A stretch of DNA of 46,790 nucleotides, taken from the NCBI GenBank assembly GCA_934636825.1, contig CAKUBG010000022.1:1-46790 (forward strand), read 5' to 3'. Every line of letters starts with the position of its first letter. Within the stretch, counting starts at the first letter, position 1. The stretch comes from an uncultured bacterium. GTDB lineage: Bacteria > Vulcanimicrobiota > Xenobia > Xenobiales > Xenobiaceae. Position numbers and translations under genes: made by a program. Of the stretch, positions 1-7,744 are shown in pieces. Under the pieces are notes generated by a model that saw only the letters and a list, made by a program, of their open reading frames with translations, was not told where the DNA came from and ran no database searches.

Positions 1-1
1 T

Positions 2-91
2 CCAGCAGGCGCCCCGCGTCCAGCCGGTGCTCCTCGTCCGGCAGGCGCCCCGCGTCCAGCCGGTGCTCCTCGTCCAGTGGGCGCCCCGCGT
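2..91 (+). repeat. 18-bp coding tandem repeat (five PAGAPR units)
   Basis: Five 18-bp units encode PAGAPR. Alternate units share codon choice, so the DNA also looks like a 36-bp repeat (gcaggcgccccgcgtcc recurs at 5 and 41). The block is strikingly GC-rich compared with the AT-richer sequence that follows base 115. Confidence 0.75.
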
Positions 92-133
92 CCGGCCAAT
101 CCTTCCGGAGCAGAAGGCAACAATTATCGATAA
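2..133 (+). CDS. C-terminal tail of a Pro/Ala/Gly/Arg-rich protein (5' end outside window)
   Basis: The frame beginning at base 2 is open from the window edge to a TAA at 131-133. It encodes five copies of the hexapeptide PAGAPR (one as PVGAPR), followed by a short polar tail ending in NNYR. The third-position changes between copies (cca/ccg, gca/gcc, ggc/ggt) leave the amino acids unchanged, which supports this frame as the coding one. Proline/alanine/arginine-rich tails like this are typically disordered linkers or tails, and no domain is visible here. The stop lies 96 bases before the GTG start of the FHA protein on the same strand, so the two may be co-transcribed. The function cannot be inferred. 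Frame 1 is also open across the repeat but gives a Ser/Arg/Cys string that looks non-biological. Confidence 0.6.
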   Translation, partial: PAGAPRPAGAPRPAGAPRPAGAPRPVGAPRPANPSGAEGNNYR

Positions 134-229
134 TTATTACTTGCCGACCGTCTTACCGCGACATGTGCCAACATAGTCGAAAGGCGATCGGCTTTAACAA
201 TTTTTTTATTTTGCATAGGTATAGCAACG

Positions 230-2893
230 GTGGAAAATCAGAATAGCCCTCAACAACAAGCAGCCGATCTTCGCATGATGTTGGATAATGAGCCTCCCAA
301 GCAACGCTCCTCGCGTCGCAGCTCCAGAGGGACAACCCTAAGCGACATAGACACCATGTCTTACGATGAGTTGGTGGCCTATATTTCTGATTCCAATTCT
401 GATTTTGTCGATGACGCTGCCGATTTCGACGCTCAAAGCAGTCTTTATGGTTCAAATGGTAGCAACAATTCTGGCGTTCGTTCTTCGCGAAATATCTCAC
501 CTTCTTCAGGAATTTCTGCTTCTAAAAGCTTAGCCGATGAATTGCGTGAAGAGGAAGAACGAGCCAAGCGAGCGGTGCCCTATTCTTTTGCTTCTCTAGG
601 CAAGAAGCAACCTGCCGACAGTTCCAAAGACCAAGCTGCTGAGCCTTGGTCGGAAAAATCTACCTACGACGGAAGTGACAATTTTACTGATTCGCGTAAA
701 GCCGCTTTATCTGCTTTGCGTACTACTACTCCGGATCCACAAGAATATCCTGAAGCAGAATATTTTCAACCCAATACCCCCCAAGCTCAAACTATAGCTC
801 CCGATCACCCCCAAGAAGAGCATATTGATAATGCCAATATTCCTGCCACTATAAACGGCAGTAATTTTGATGCCGAAGGCTACGATTCTGAGGGTTTTGA
901 CGCCGAAGGTTTCGACCGCGACGGTTTTGATCGAGACGGCTTCGATAGAGACAATTACGACCGCGAAGGCTACGATTGGGAGGGCTTTGATTGCGAAGGT
1001 TTCGACCGCGACGGCTTTGATCGCGACGGCTTCGATAGAGACAATTACGATCGTGAAGGCTACGATTGGGAGGGCTTTGATTGCGAAGGTTTCGACCGCG
1101 ACGGCTTCGATCGTGACGGTTTCGATAGAGATAATTACGACCGTGAAGGCTACGATTGGGAAGGTTACAACCAATATGGTTTAGATCGTGAAGGCTTCGA
1201 CCACAATGGTTTCGATTCAGAAGGTTACGATCGAGAAGGTTTCAATAGCGAAGGCTTTGATCGTGAAGGCTTCGACCGTGACGGTTTCGATCAATACAAT
1301 TATGATCGCGAAGGCTACGACTGGGAAGGCTACGATTGCGAAGGCTACGATTACGGCGGTTTTGATCGAGAAGGATACGATAAAGAAGGCTATACCCGCC
1401 AAGATTGGGAAGCTGCTGGCTATAAATTCGGTCCGCGCGGCGAGTTTATTTTGTCAGAAAATGAGCAAGCCAATTCGGAAGCCGATTTGAGCGAACCTAT
1501 TCCAGAAGAAGATCAGTCTAATCAAGCTAATGAGCCAATAGCCAAAGAGTCGTCTTCTGAAGCTCTCGATTCTGAAGTTACTCAAGATCAGGTTGCACCT
1601 ACTCAAAACGAAGCAAGCCAAACAGAAACGTCAGAAGAAGAAAAAGAAGAAGAGCTGCCCGAATATAATTTTGCTGCCACACCGGCTGTAATCCCCAATA
1701 AAGCAAAATCTACAACTGCACCCGAGCATATCGAGCAAGAAAATATCAACATAGACGACGCTGCAGCATACGATTCGGAAGAGCATACAACAGAATTACA
1801 AGCTGAAGATGAAGCTTTTCAGCAAGCAATTGCTGCACACGAATTGTCGCAAAACCAAGATTCACAGCAATATGAGCAAGAATATGCTCACCAGGATGAC
1901 TTGTCGCAAGATGACGAGTTGCAACCACATGAGCAAGAATATGCTCACCAGGATGACTTGTCGCAAGAAAACGAGTCGCAACCATATGAGCAAGAATATG
2001 CTCACCAAGATGACTTGTCGCAAGAAAACGAGTCGCAACCATATGAGCAAGAATATGCTCACCAAGATGACTTGTCGCAAGATGACGATTCGCAGCAGTA
2101 TGAACAAGATTACGCTCACCAAGAGGATTTGCCTCAGGACGATGAGCCACAACCAGAAACACCAATTCCGTCAGCTGCCCCCAGAGCGGATGTGCCTTTA
2201 TTCGAACCTGAAGATAAATTTGGCAATATGACCAGTCCTTGGCGTTACGAATGCGACTACGCTATCGATTATATAAGTGGCAGCCGTCGCGGCCAAAGGA
2301 TTGCCTTGTTAGCTTCTGAACTTGGCGACGAGCGTAGTTTTACTATTGGTTCACCTGGCGAGCGCGTCAACGATATCGAAGTTGACGAACCTACCATAGC
2401 CAATGATCAGGCCTTGTTGCGCTACAATAATGGCCGCTTCACTTTGATCAATTTCCAGGAAGATATCAAGATCAATAAACGCATCGTAACTTGCGGCGAA
2501 CAAGTCAATTTAATGACCGGTGACGAAATTAGCTTAGGTAATACTACGTTAGTTTTTAGCGAACGTTGCGTCAGCGAAGCTTTAGCCGAATATTCTCTCG
2601 ATGTAGTAGAAGGTACCGAAACAGACTTAGGCAAGTCTTTTCCTCTAACCAAGCAGCGTTCTTCTATTGGACGTGATCGCAATTCGGATATTCCGCTTAC
2701 CGATCAGGAAATTAGTCGCCATCATTGCACCCTGACTTTCCGTGCTGGCAAGTTCTTCTTGCAACATCGCTCTGATACCAACCCTACCTTTATAAATGGT
2801 GTTTCTGTCCCCGCCGGTGGTGAGCGTCAGATTACAGCCGAAGATAAAATTCAAATTTCTAGCCGTACCGTTTTGCAACTGGTAAAACATTGA
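230..2893 (+). CDS. Large repeat-rich protein with two C-terminal FHA domains
   Basis: The 887-residue protein starts at GTG 230, with an AGGT nine bases upstream. No signal peptide or membrane segment is visible. Residues 1-210 are polar and low-complexity. Residues about 213-390 are a run of pentapeptides of the form D-x-[ED]-G-[FY]. A highly acidic Gln/Glu/Asp-rich region follows, containing five 19-residue repeats (about residues 549-643). The C-terminus holds two forkhead-associated folds. FHA2 (about 800-885) is canonical, with SSIGRD around 812-816, then SRHH and the ING loop, so it should bind phosphothreonine peptides. FHA1 (about 700-775) lacks the S-x-x-H core (TIANDQ instead) and is probably structural. 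FHA proteins usually act as phospho-dependent adaptors with Ser/Thr kinases; no kinase gene is visible here. The role of the repeats is unknown. Confidence 0.85.
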   Translation: MENQNSPQQQAADLRMMLDNEPPKQRSSRRSSRGTTLSDIDTMSYDELVAYISDSNSDFVDDAADFDAQSSLYGSNGSNNSGVRSSRNISPSSGISASKSLADELREEEERAKRAVPYSFASLGKKQPADSSKDQAAEPWSEKSTYDGSDNFTDSRKAALSALRTTTPDPQEYPEAEYFQPNTPQAQTIAPDHPQEEHIDNANIPATINGSNFDAEGYDSEGFDAEGFDRDGFDRDGFDRDNYDREGYDWEGFDCEGFDRDGFDRDGFDRDNYDREGYDWEGFDCEGFDRDGFDRDGFDRDNYDREGYDWEGYNQYGLDREGFDHNGFDSEGYDREGFNSEGFDREGFDRDGFDQYNYDREGYDWEGYDCEGYDYGGFDREGYDKEGYTRQDWEAAGYKFGPRGEFILSENEQANSEADLSEPIPEEDQSNQANEPIAKESSSEALDSEVTQDQVAPTQNEASQTETSEEEKEEELPEYNFAATPAVIPNKAKSTTAPEHIEQENINIDDAAAYDSEEHTTELQAEDEAFQQAIAAHELSQNQDSQQYEQEYAHQDDLSQDDELQPHEQEYAHQDDLSQENESQPYEQEYAHQDDLSQENESQPYEQEYAHQDDLSQDDDSQQYEQDYAHQEDLPQDDEPQPETPIPSAAPRADVPLFEPEDKFGNMTSPWRYECDYAIDYISGSRRGQRIALLASELGDERSFTIGSPGERVNDIEVDEPTIANDQALLRYNNGRFTLINFQEDIKINKRIVTCGEQVNLMTGDEISLGNTTLVFSERCVSEALAEYSLDVVEGTETDLGKSFPLTKQRSSIGRDRNSDIPLTDQEISRHHCTLTFRAGKFFLQHRSDTNPTFINGVSVPAGGERQITAEDKIQISSRTVLQLVKH
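866..1399 (+). repeat. Pentapeptide-coding repeat tract (D-x-[ED]-G-[FY])n
   Basis: About 35 consecutive 15-bp units within the FHA protein gene encode pentapeptides such as DREGY, DWEGF and DRDGF. A higher-order 90-bp period is also present: the gacaattacga/gataattacga motif ends at 960, 1050 and 1140, which indicates recent segmental duplication of six-unit blocks. Confidence 0.85.
1874..2158 (+). repeat. 57-bp coding tandem repeat, five copies
   Basis: Units begin at 1874, 1931, 1988, 2045 and 2102, each 57 bp (19 codons), with cores reading EQEYAHQDDLSQ and then an acidic/Gln spacer. Copies three and four are nearly identical at DNA level, and the fifth has diverged. The tract lies in the acidic region of the FHA protein. 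Confidence 0.9.
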
Positions 2894-2920
2894 TCTATAT
2901 AAAACGAGGTTACTTTAGCT

Positions 2921-4450
2921 ATGCCCGAAGCTAAGTTTGCAAATTTAAGCATAGAAGATAAAGCTGCTCAGCTAATTATGATCGATATTCCCGATCAAGA
3001 ACTGGGAGGAAAGAGTGCCCAACACTTAAGTGCCCACGCTTGGAATGGCATTATCCTCTTTGCCAAAAATGTCAAAGATCGCCACCAAGTAAACAAACTT
3101 ATAAAAGATATCCACAAAAACGCCAAAGTGGCTCCTTTTATGGCTGTCGATCAAGAAGGCGGTTTAGTAGATCGTTTTCGTTATCCAGAAATGAGCTTAT
3201 CACCTGGCGCTATGGCCTTGGGCGTAACTGACAGTGAAGCCAACGTCTATGAAGCTCATCGCATTATGGGTGAAGAGCTGCGCGATTTGGGCATTCATAT
3301 CGACTTTGCACCGTGTCTGGACGTCAATAACAATCCCCGCAACCCAATTATCGGTGTGCGTTCTTTTTCTGCCGATCCTCACAAAGCTGCTACTTTTGGT
3401 TGCGCAGCCATTCGCGGCCTTAGAGACGGTGGCGTAATTCCTACGGCTAAACATTTTCCCGGTCATGGTAATACAGATACCGATTCCCATCTGGCCTTGC
3501 CTTCAATAAAAGGTACTCGCCAACAACTTGAAGAGACAGAACTGGTGCCATTTAAAGCTGCCATTAAGGAAAAAGTAGAAGCTATTATGACTGCTCATAT
3601 TGTCTTCCCTGCTTTAGATGCCAAATTGCCTGCAACTCTTTCCAAAACGATTTTAACTGAACTCTTACGTCAAGAGCTGGGCTACGAAGGTGTAATTGTT
3701 ACCGATTCTCTGTCTATGAAATCGATAGCCAATACTTGGGGCTTTGGTGAAGCTACCGTTATGTCTATAGAAGCCGGAGCCGACTTGGTATTGGCTTTGG
3801 GAAGTTTTGAGCAACAACTCCAATCTTTAGAAGCTCTTATAGAAGCGGTTAAGAGTGGACGTATTAGCGAAGAGCGTCTGGATGAGTCTTTAGCTCGCTT
3901 AGAGAAATTGCGCCTCAATCACCAGGGACTTCCTCAAGAAGAAATAGCTCATACAGAAGAGCACCGTGCTATTATGAGCCAAATTGTGGCCCAAACTGCC
4001 GAAGTACTGCGCGATAGAAACAATTTATTGCCTTTGCGTTTAGCTGAAGGCGCCAAAGTAGCGGTAGTTTCTCCCGATTTATTGCCTCAAAGTCCTTTGG
4101 GAGAAGTATCCCAGTCACTCAATTTAGCTCCTTTACTGGCTAAATACGGTATTGAAGCCCAAGAGTTTAAATTTAATATGGCCAGTTTCGGCCCGCCTTT
4201 AAATCAATTAGTTCGCGATTTGCAAGGCTTTGATTATGTGATTTTGGCGCTCTATGCCCGAGGACAGCTTTCCGATTCACAAAAAGAATTAGCTAGAGAA
4301 ATTCCTCAAGTATGTGCCAATACTGTAATATTGCCCCTTTCCAGCCCTTACTTCTTGGAGGATATGGCTTGGATCGATACAGCTGTAACTGCTTATAATT
4401 ATAGCTTAGCTTCTTTGGAAGCTGCCCTAGCTAAAATTTTTGCCAGATAG
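2921..4450 (+). CDS. nagZ: Beta-N-acetylhexosaminidase, NagZ-like (GH3)
   Basis: This 509-residue glycoside hydrolase family 3 enzyme has no signal peptide. The family removes N-acetylglucosamine from GlcNAc-anhydroMurNAc or MurNAc peptides in cell-wall recycling. The family signature KHFPGHGNTDTDSH spans residues 177-190; D188 and H190 match the Asp-His acid/base dyad of NagZ. The nucleophile Asp is D262 in VTDSLSM. Residues 1 to about 340 form the (beta/alpha)8 catalytic domain. A further 170 residues form a C-terminal alpha/beta domain like that of Gram-positive NagZ/YbbD, whereas proteobacterial NagZ is shorter, near 340 residues. The ATG at 2921 follows a GAGG at 2906. The gene lies 27 bp after the FHA gene and ends at a strong hairpin, so the two probably share a transcript. 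Confidence 0.93.
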   Translation: MPEAKFANLSIEDKAAQLIMIDIPDQELGGKSAQHLSAHAWNGIILFAKNVKDRHQVNKLIKDIHKNAKVAPFMAVDQEGGLVDRFRYPEMSLSPGAMALGVTDSEANVYEAHRIMGEELRDLGIHIDFAPCLDVNNNPRNPIIGVRSFSADPHKAATFGCAAIRGLRDGGVIPTAKHFPGHGNTDTDSHLALPSIKGTRQQLEETELVPFKAAIKEKVEAIMTAHIVFPALDAKLPATLSKTILTELLRQELGYEGVIVTDSLSMKSIANTWGFGEATVMSIEAGADLVLALGSFEQQLQSLEALIEAVKSGRISEERLDESLARLEKLRLNHQGLPQEEIAHTEEHRAIMSQIVAQTAEVLRDRNNLLPLRLAEGAKVAVVSPDLLPQSPLGEVSQSLNLAPLLAKYGIEAQEFKFNMASFGPPLNQLVRDLQGFDYVILALYARGQLSDSQKELAREIPQVCANTVILPLSSPYFLEDMAWIDTAVTAYNYSLASLEAALAKIFAR

Positions 4451-4476
4451 AGTTAAATTATAAAATTACCTCAAAC

Positions 4477-4514
4477 AAAATACGCTGCCCAAACAAATTC
4501 GGGCAGCGTATTTT
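4477..4514. terminator. Bidirectional Rho-independent terminator
   Basis: A perfect 14-bp inverted repeat (aaaatacgctgccc, 4477-4490, and its complement, 4501-4514) flanks a 10-base loop, with T-rich flanks on both strands. It sits between the convergent nagZ gene and the exported-protein gene at 4545-5036. Confidence 0.9.
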
Positions 4515-4544
4515 GTCTTATAAAGAATTAATTACTTAGGTCAA

Positions 4545-5036
4545 TTAACTGTGCGGAGGGAAAACAGCGATAAATTTTACAATTCCATTTTCTACTTGGA
4601 ATCCCAAACCAAGACTTTTATAAGCATAGAAAGATTGTTTGGGCTGACTCTTGGCTGTGGGCAATTCGTGAGCTAAATAGTTATTTCCATAAGCGGCAAT
4701 AAATTTGGCTTGCGGATCGCCGACTTGAATACCTTTGGAAGTAACAATACCTGGCTTATCAATATAAATTTGATAAGCATTGGCACTGCTGTCGTAATTG
4801 ATTTGCACACCATTGAGATAGTAAATCCAAAATGGGCGTTTATGGCCGACAAAAGCGTGATCGGCTTTAGGATTGCGTTGCACTATTTGCTCACACTTGG
4901 TAATAGACATACCTATGCTTAATGGGCCTACTCCTTTGCCAGGACGCACGTCCCAATTGCTCTGAGCAGCAGCAACTCCGACCAAAAGTCCCACAGCTAT
5001 AACTATAGCCAAAATCAATTTGCTTATTTTACGCAT
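4545..5036 (-). CDS. Exported protein of unknown function
   Basis: This 163-residue protein starts with a classic Sec signal peptide (RKISK, then a hydrophobic stretch, cleavage near AAA-QS around residue 25). The mature part has two short related motifs: GVGPLSIGMS near residue 37, followed by an early Cys, and GIQVGDPQAKF near residue 100. This suggests two copies of a small alpha/beta unit of the kind that begins G-(I/V)-x-(I/V)-G-(M/D). I do not recognise the family. The ATG at 5036 has AAAGGA seven bases upstream and a good sigma-70-type promoter at 5062-5091, so it is probably monocistronic. Confidence 0.75.
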   Translation of the reverse strand: MRKISKLILAIVIAVGLLVGVAAAQSNWDVRPGKGVGPLSIGMSITKCEQIVQRNPKADHAFVGHKRPFWIYYLNGVQINYDSSANAYQIYIDKPGIVTSKGIQVGDPQAKFIAAYGNNYLAHELPTAKSQPKQSFYAYKSLGLGFQVENGIVKFIAVFPPHS

Positions 5037-5061
5037 AAAATATTCCTTTGCCAGCTAAAAA

Positions 5062-5091
5062 ATTATAGCGAAAGTGAGAGATCTTCGCCAA
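5062..5091 (-). promoter_or_regulatory. Sigma-70-type promoter for the 4545-5036 gene
   Basis: On the minus strand, TTGGCG (5091-5086) is followed after 18 bases by a perfect TATAAT (5067-5062). The -10 box lies about 26 bases upstream of the start codon. Confidence 0.6.
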
Positions 5092-5155
5092 TAAAATATT
5101 TAACCTAAAAACTGGTACCTTGTTTTCTCAGCCAACAGCGCCTTTCCTTTGCTAC

Positions 5156-5830
5156 TTATTTTTCGTCGCCAATTACTTCCATACGATTGCGCAAGATATA
5201 ATCTTTACGATTATAGTATTCGTTACGCAATGTATCACACTCAGCTAAAGCTTGGCGAAAAGCAGCCACAGTTGTATAAGTGTGAGAAGGTATATGCTCT
5301 TCGGTTTTCTCATACTCGGTATGGTTTCCATACATACCATAGCCTGCAACTGTGGTACTTGAAAAAATTTCTTTTTTGGGAGTTTTTTCACCAGATAAAG
5401 TAGCTAAAGCAGCTAATACTTGATGGCGCTGAGTAATATAGTTGATGTATAAATCGTGTAATTCACGAATAGCACTGCTTTGCGAAGTTATTTCTCCAGC
5501 TACAGAAAGCAAAGTTTGACTGACAGGCATGGCATTTTTATCCAAAAATTTACTGAGCTCGGCAAAAGAAAGCTTGTTACTTTGGATTATTAAATAGCGC
5601 AAATCATTATCGTATTTTTCTGCCGCTTTCATTTTATAAAGATAGTCGTTAACTATTTTATTGACTCGCGTTTTATCAAGTAATTGAATTTCTGCACGAT
5701 TATCTAAATCGACAACTTCATATTTTACTTCAGGCTGACGCTCGGCTTGAGCGGGATAGCTAAAGAACATACTTCCACTCATCAAAACAGCGGACACACA
5801 AAAAATTAGATATAACCTATTTTTGTTCAC
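5156..5830 (-). CDS. Exported protein of unknown function
   Basis: This 224-residue protein has an N-terminal signal peptide (hydrophobic residues about 7-25, probable cleavage after AQA near residue 29). The mature part is mostly charged and predicted helical: a region rich in K/E/N/L, then a segment with a Tyr/Gly-rich patch (VAGYGMYGNHTEYEKT) and a polar C-terminus. No family is recognised. The GTG start at 5830 is preceded by GGAGGG with about five bases spacing. It lies downstream of the CsgG-family gene on the same strand but beyond a terminator-like hairpin, so expression may be partly independent. Its stop is about 120 bp from the next minus-strand gene, which has its own promoter. 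Confidence 0.7.
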   Translation of the reverse strand: MNKNRLYLIFCVSAVLMSGSMFFSYPAQAERQPEVKYEVVDLDNRAEIQLLDKTRVNKIVNDYLYKMKAAEKYDNDLRYLIIQSNKLSFAELSKFLDKNAMPVSQTLLSVAGEITSQSSAIRELHDLYINYITQRHQVLAALATLSGEKTPKKEIFSSTTVAGYGMYGNHTEYEKTEEHIPSHTYTTVAAFRQALAECDTLRNEYYNRKDYILRNRMEVIGDEK

Positions 5831-5850
5831 TTTATCCCTCCATAAAAAAT

Positions 5851-5902
5851 AAAAAAGCAGAGAAACAAAACTGTATAACTCGAACCAGTATGCTCCTCTG
5901 CT
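5851..5902 (-). terminator. Terminator-like hairpin after the CsgG-family gene
   Basis: AGCAGAG (5902-5896 on the minus strand) pairs with CTCTGCT (5862-5856) across a 33-base loop, and a U-run follows (A-run at 5851-5856 on the plus strand). It falls between the CsgG-family gene and the 5156-5830 gene. Confidence 0.6.
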
Positions 5903-5923
5903 CAGATCATCAAAAATATGATG

Positions 5924-6868
5924 TTATAACTTACTCTCAACTAAGTCGCCATTTTTAATTTTATTGCCCTCTTCAACTTCAAGGACTTGGCACTCGCTAG
6001 CTTCTTCGTCTACGTTGATTACCTGGACTTGAGCAACGGTCTTCTTAATCTTAACGCTGCCTTTTTGCTCGTCGCGGCGTACTTGGAAAACCATCTTTTG
6101 AGTAATACCGTGTTTGGATCCTAAGTTGATATAGACTTTGTCACCTTCTACATAAGCAACGAAACCGGTATATTTTACCTTGGCAGGCAAAGACTTAAAC
6201 TTCACAGTATTAAGCTGGTCGGCTAAATCTTTGGCAATAGCATAATAAACATTGCCCATAGCACTGTCAGAAGAGCTACTGTTGTTGGAACTGGTTTTGA
6301 TAAGACCAACATTGGTGCTACTACTTCCCTTACCGATTTCGATATTTTTACGGCAACTGGCTGTGGCTACAATTCTGGCAGATTCACTGTCTAAAACTTT
6401 AACTTCGATAGAGACTTTAGCAACATCGGGAGCTTTACTTGAACTGCCCACACCGAACATGGAAAATGAACTGCTTTTGCCTTGTTCAACAACAAATTCA
6501 GTAACTTTACCCGTAATGAGATAATCAACTCCCAGCAATTGTTTCATACGAGCAGCGCTTTCAGCGGTTACTCCTCCGCTGGCTCCCAATTCCTGTTCTT
6601 TAAGAACTAATTCCAACTGTTCACGCTCAATTACGCTAAAGCGATCAGAATTAGCTAATTCTGTAGTTAAAATAGCCGGAATAGCTTGACCGACTTCAGT
6701 ACTATCGGCATTTCTAAATCCGGAACGATTTGTATAAAAATCTAAAACTGCAACGGTGTAAGGGCCACCGGGAGCAGGAGTATTTTGGGCTTAGGCCATT
6801 AAAGGCAACCAAAAACAACCCAGAGTCAAAACTAATAATGATAGAAAAAGCTTACTGCGAAAATTCAT
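5924..6868 (-). pseudogene. CsgG-family secreted protein interrupted by one in-frame TAA
   Basis: From ATG 6868 (SD CAGGAG about eight bases upstream) the frame encodes a signal peptide ending LPLMA. An in-frame TAA (6793-6791) follows, and then 288 further codons run uninterrupted to the stop at 5924. Downstream of the TAA the sequence is plainly CsgG-like: a VAVLDF strand, then RFSVIEREQLELVLKEQ, then GVDYLITGKVTEF. The C-terminal 80 residues form a small beta domain (GSKHGITQ). CsgG relatives assemble in or near the outer membrane, or act as secretion accessory factors. Without the signal peptide, translation could only restart at TTG 6616, which would give a 230-residue cytoplasmic fragment lacking the first CsgG strand. 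The simplest reading is a CAA-to-TAA change in an otherwise intact gene, or an assembly error. Confidence 0.8.
6791..6793 (-). other. In-frame TAA at the signal peptide boundary
   Basis: Codon 26 of the CsgG-family frame reads TAA within LMA-stop-AQN. A CAA here would restore an ordinary AQA-type cleavage site. Reading frame and codon use are unchanged on either side. Confidence 0.9.
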
Positions 6869-7230
6869 AATTTGGCTCCTGAAAGAAATATCGGCAACTT
6901 GCCACACATTCATGTACAACAAATACCCCATTTAATATATCAAAAATGGAATATTTTTTACCAGATACTCACATTATACTATATCAATGTTAACAAACAT
7001 AGTTTATTAAGCATATTTTTGGTATTTTAAAATTATATATTGGCAAACGAGTTCACTAATAAATACATGAATAGCATTATTTCACTTTGTATAAAAGTCA
7101 GCAGGTAAGGCTGATATTTTTACGAAAAATTCGGGGAGTTGGTTGCTTGTATACTTCGGAGCTGGAGCTTTATCTTGCGCCGAGTGTTTGGCAGCACGCT
7201 TATTCTGCTTTGGTTGGAGAATAGTTAAAG
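6869..7230. other. AT-rich intergenic region between divergent genes
   Basis: These 362 bases separate the CsgG-family gene (-) from the YbjN-like gene (+) and should hold both promoters. A TATAAT on the minus strand lies at 6978-6973 and a TATACT on the plus strand overlaps it, but neither has a convincing -35 box. The bases just before 7231 (from about 7130) become GC-richer; a short open frame there ending at a TAG near 7220 has no supporting start or SD. No RNA gene is recognised. Confidence 0.5.
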
Positions 7231-7647
7231 ATGATTAATATAAAGAAATTACTTGACGAAGCCGAGTTAGAGTATGAAGTTGATGAAGATGGCGATTATC
7301 AACTGGTTATGAATTTAGCCGAAGATGATGAAGACGAAGATGAGGCCCGTACTCAAGTCGTAGTCGTCGGTGCCGAGCCTCAAGAAGCCGGTTGTGCCGA
7401 GTTTATCCATATTTATTCCAAAGCTGCCGACATTGATGACATTCCCGAAGAAGATTTTCTCGAGTTGCTCAAAGAGAACAGTGAATACTCTTGCGGCGCT
7501 TGGGAAATTGCTGGCGACAACTTGCTTTTCAATTGCAAAGTTTTGGCCAACAAATTGTCTAGCGAAGAGTTATTAGACATCATCTCTATTGCCGCTAGAA
7601 CTGCTGACGAAAAAGAAGCCGAATATTCCGACGAAGATATTAACTAA
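7231..7647 (+). CDS. Small acidic protein, YbjN-like fold
   Basis: This 138-residue, strongly acidic cytoplasmic protein contains an EDDEDEDE tract around residues 31-38. The pattern resembles the YbjN / type III secretion chaperone-like superfamily: a short N-terminal helix (INIKKLLDEAELEYEVDEDG), beta strands, an IHIYSKAA strand, IPEEDFLELLKEN, SCGAWEIAGDNLLFNCKVLA and a C-terminal helix with LSSEELLDIISIAARTAD. Members of this superfamily are chaperone- or adaptor-like and have no catalytic residues. It stands alone between divergent and convergent neighbours and ends at a hairpin terminator. The fold assignment rests on pattern only. Confidence 0.65.
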   Translation: MINIKKLLDEAELEYEVDEDGDYQLVMNLAEDDEDEDEARTQVVVVGAEPQEAGCAEFIHIYSKAADIDDIPEEDFLELLKENSEYSCGAWEIAGDNLLFNCKVLANKLSSEELLDIISIAARTADEKEAEYSDEDIN

Positions 7648-7671
7648 CTTCATAGCTTTTACTAAATAGCT

Positions 7672-7734
7672 AAAGCCCCTGATCGCCTTAATCCTGAGTA
7701 TCTTTTCAGATAAAGCCGATCGGAGGCTTTTTTG
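7672..7734 (+). terminator. Rho-independent terminator after the YbjN-like gene
   Basis: AAAGCCCCTGATCG (7672-7685) pairs with CGATCGGAGGCTTT (7717-7730), with a few mismatches and an inner stem-loop, and is followed by a T-run. Confidence 0.7.
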
Positions 7735-7744
7735 TTTGCTGCGT

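Noticed and set aside
1..109. CRISPR-like array suggested by the 36-bp period at the left edge
   Set aside because: Units are directly abutting with no spacers, and the 18-bp coding frame with synonymous differences explains the pattern.
866..1399. Open frames on the other strand and in other phases across the FHA repeat tract
   Set aside because: They arise from the regular 15-bp repeats; they lack starts with ribosome sites and give hydrophobic or Thr/Ile-rich strings.
5924..6868. Alternative genetic code with TAA as a sense codon
   Set aside because: TAA ends many intact genes here (gcvH, the YbjN-like gene, the SPOR gene and others), so one TAA in the CsgG frame is better explained as a mutation or error.
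7087..7221. Short open frame before the YbjN-like gene
   Set aside because: It has only a TTG start without SD, no recognisable sequence and no independent support.
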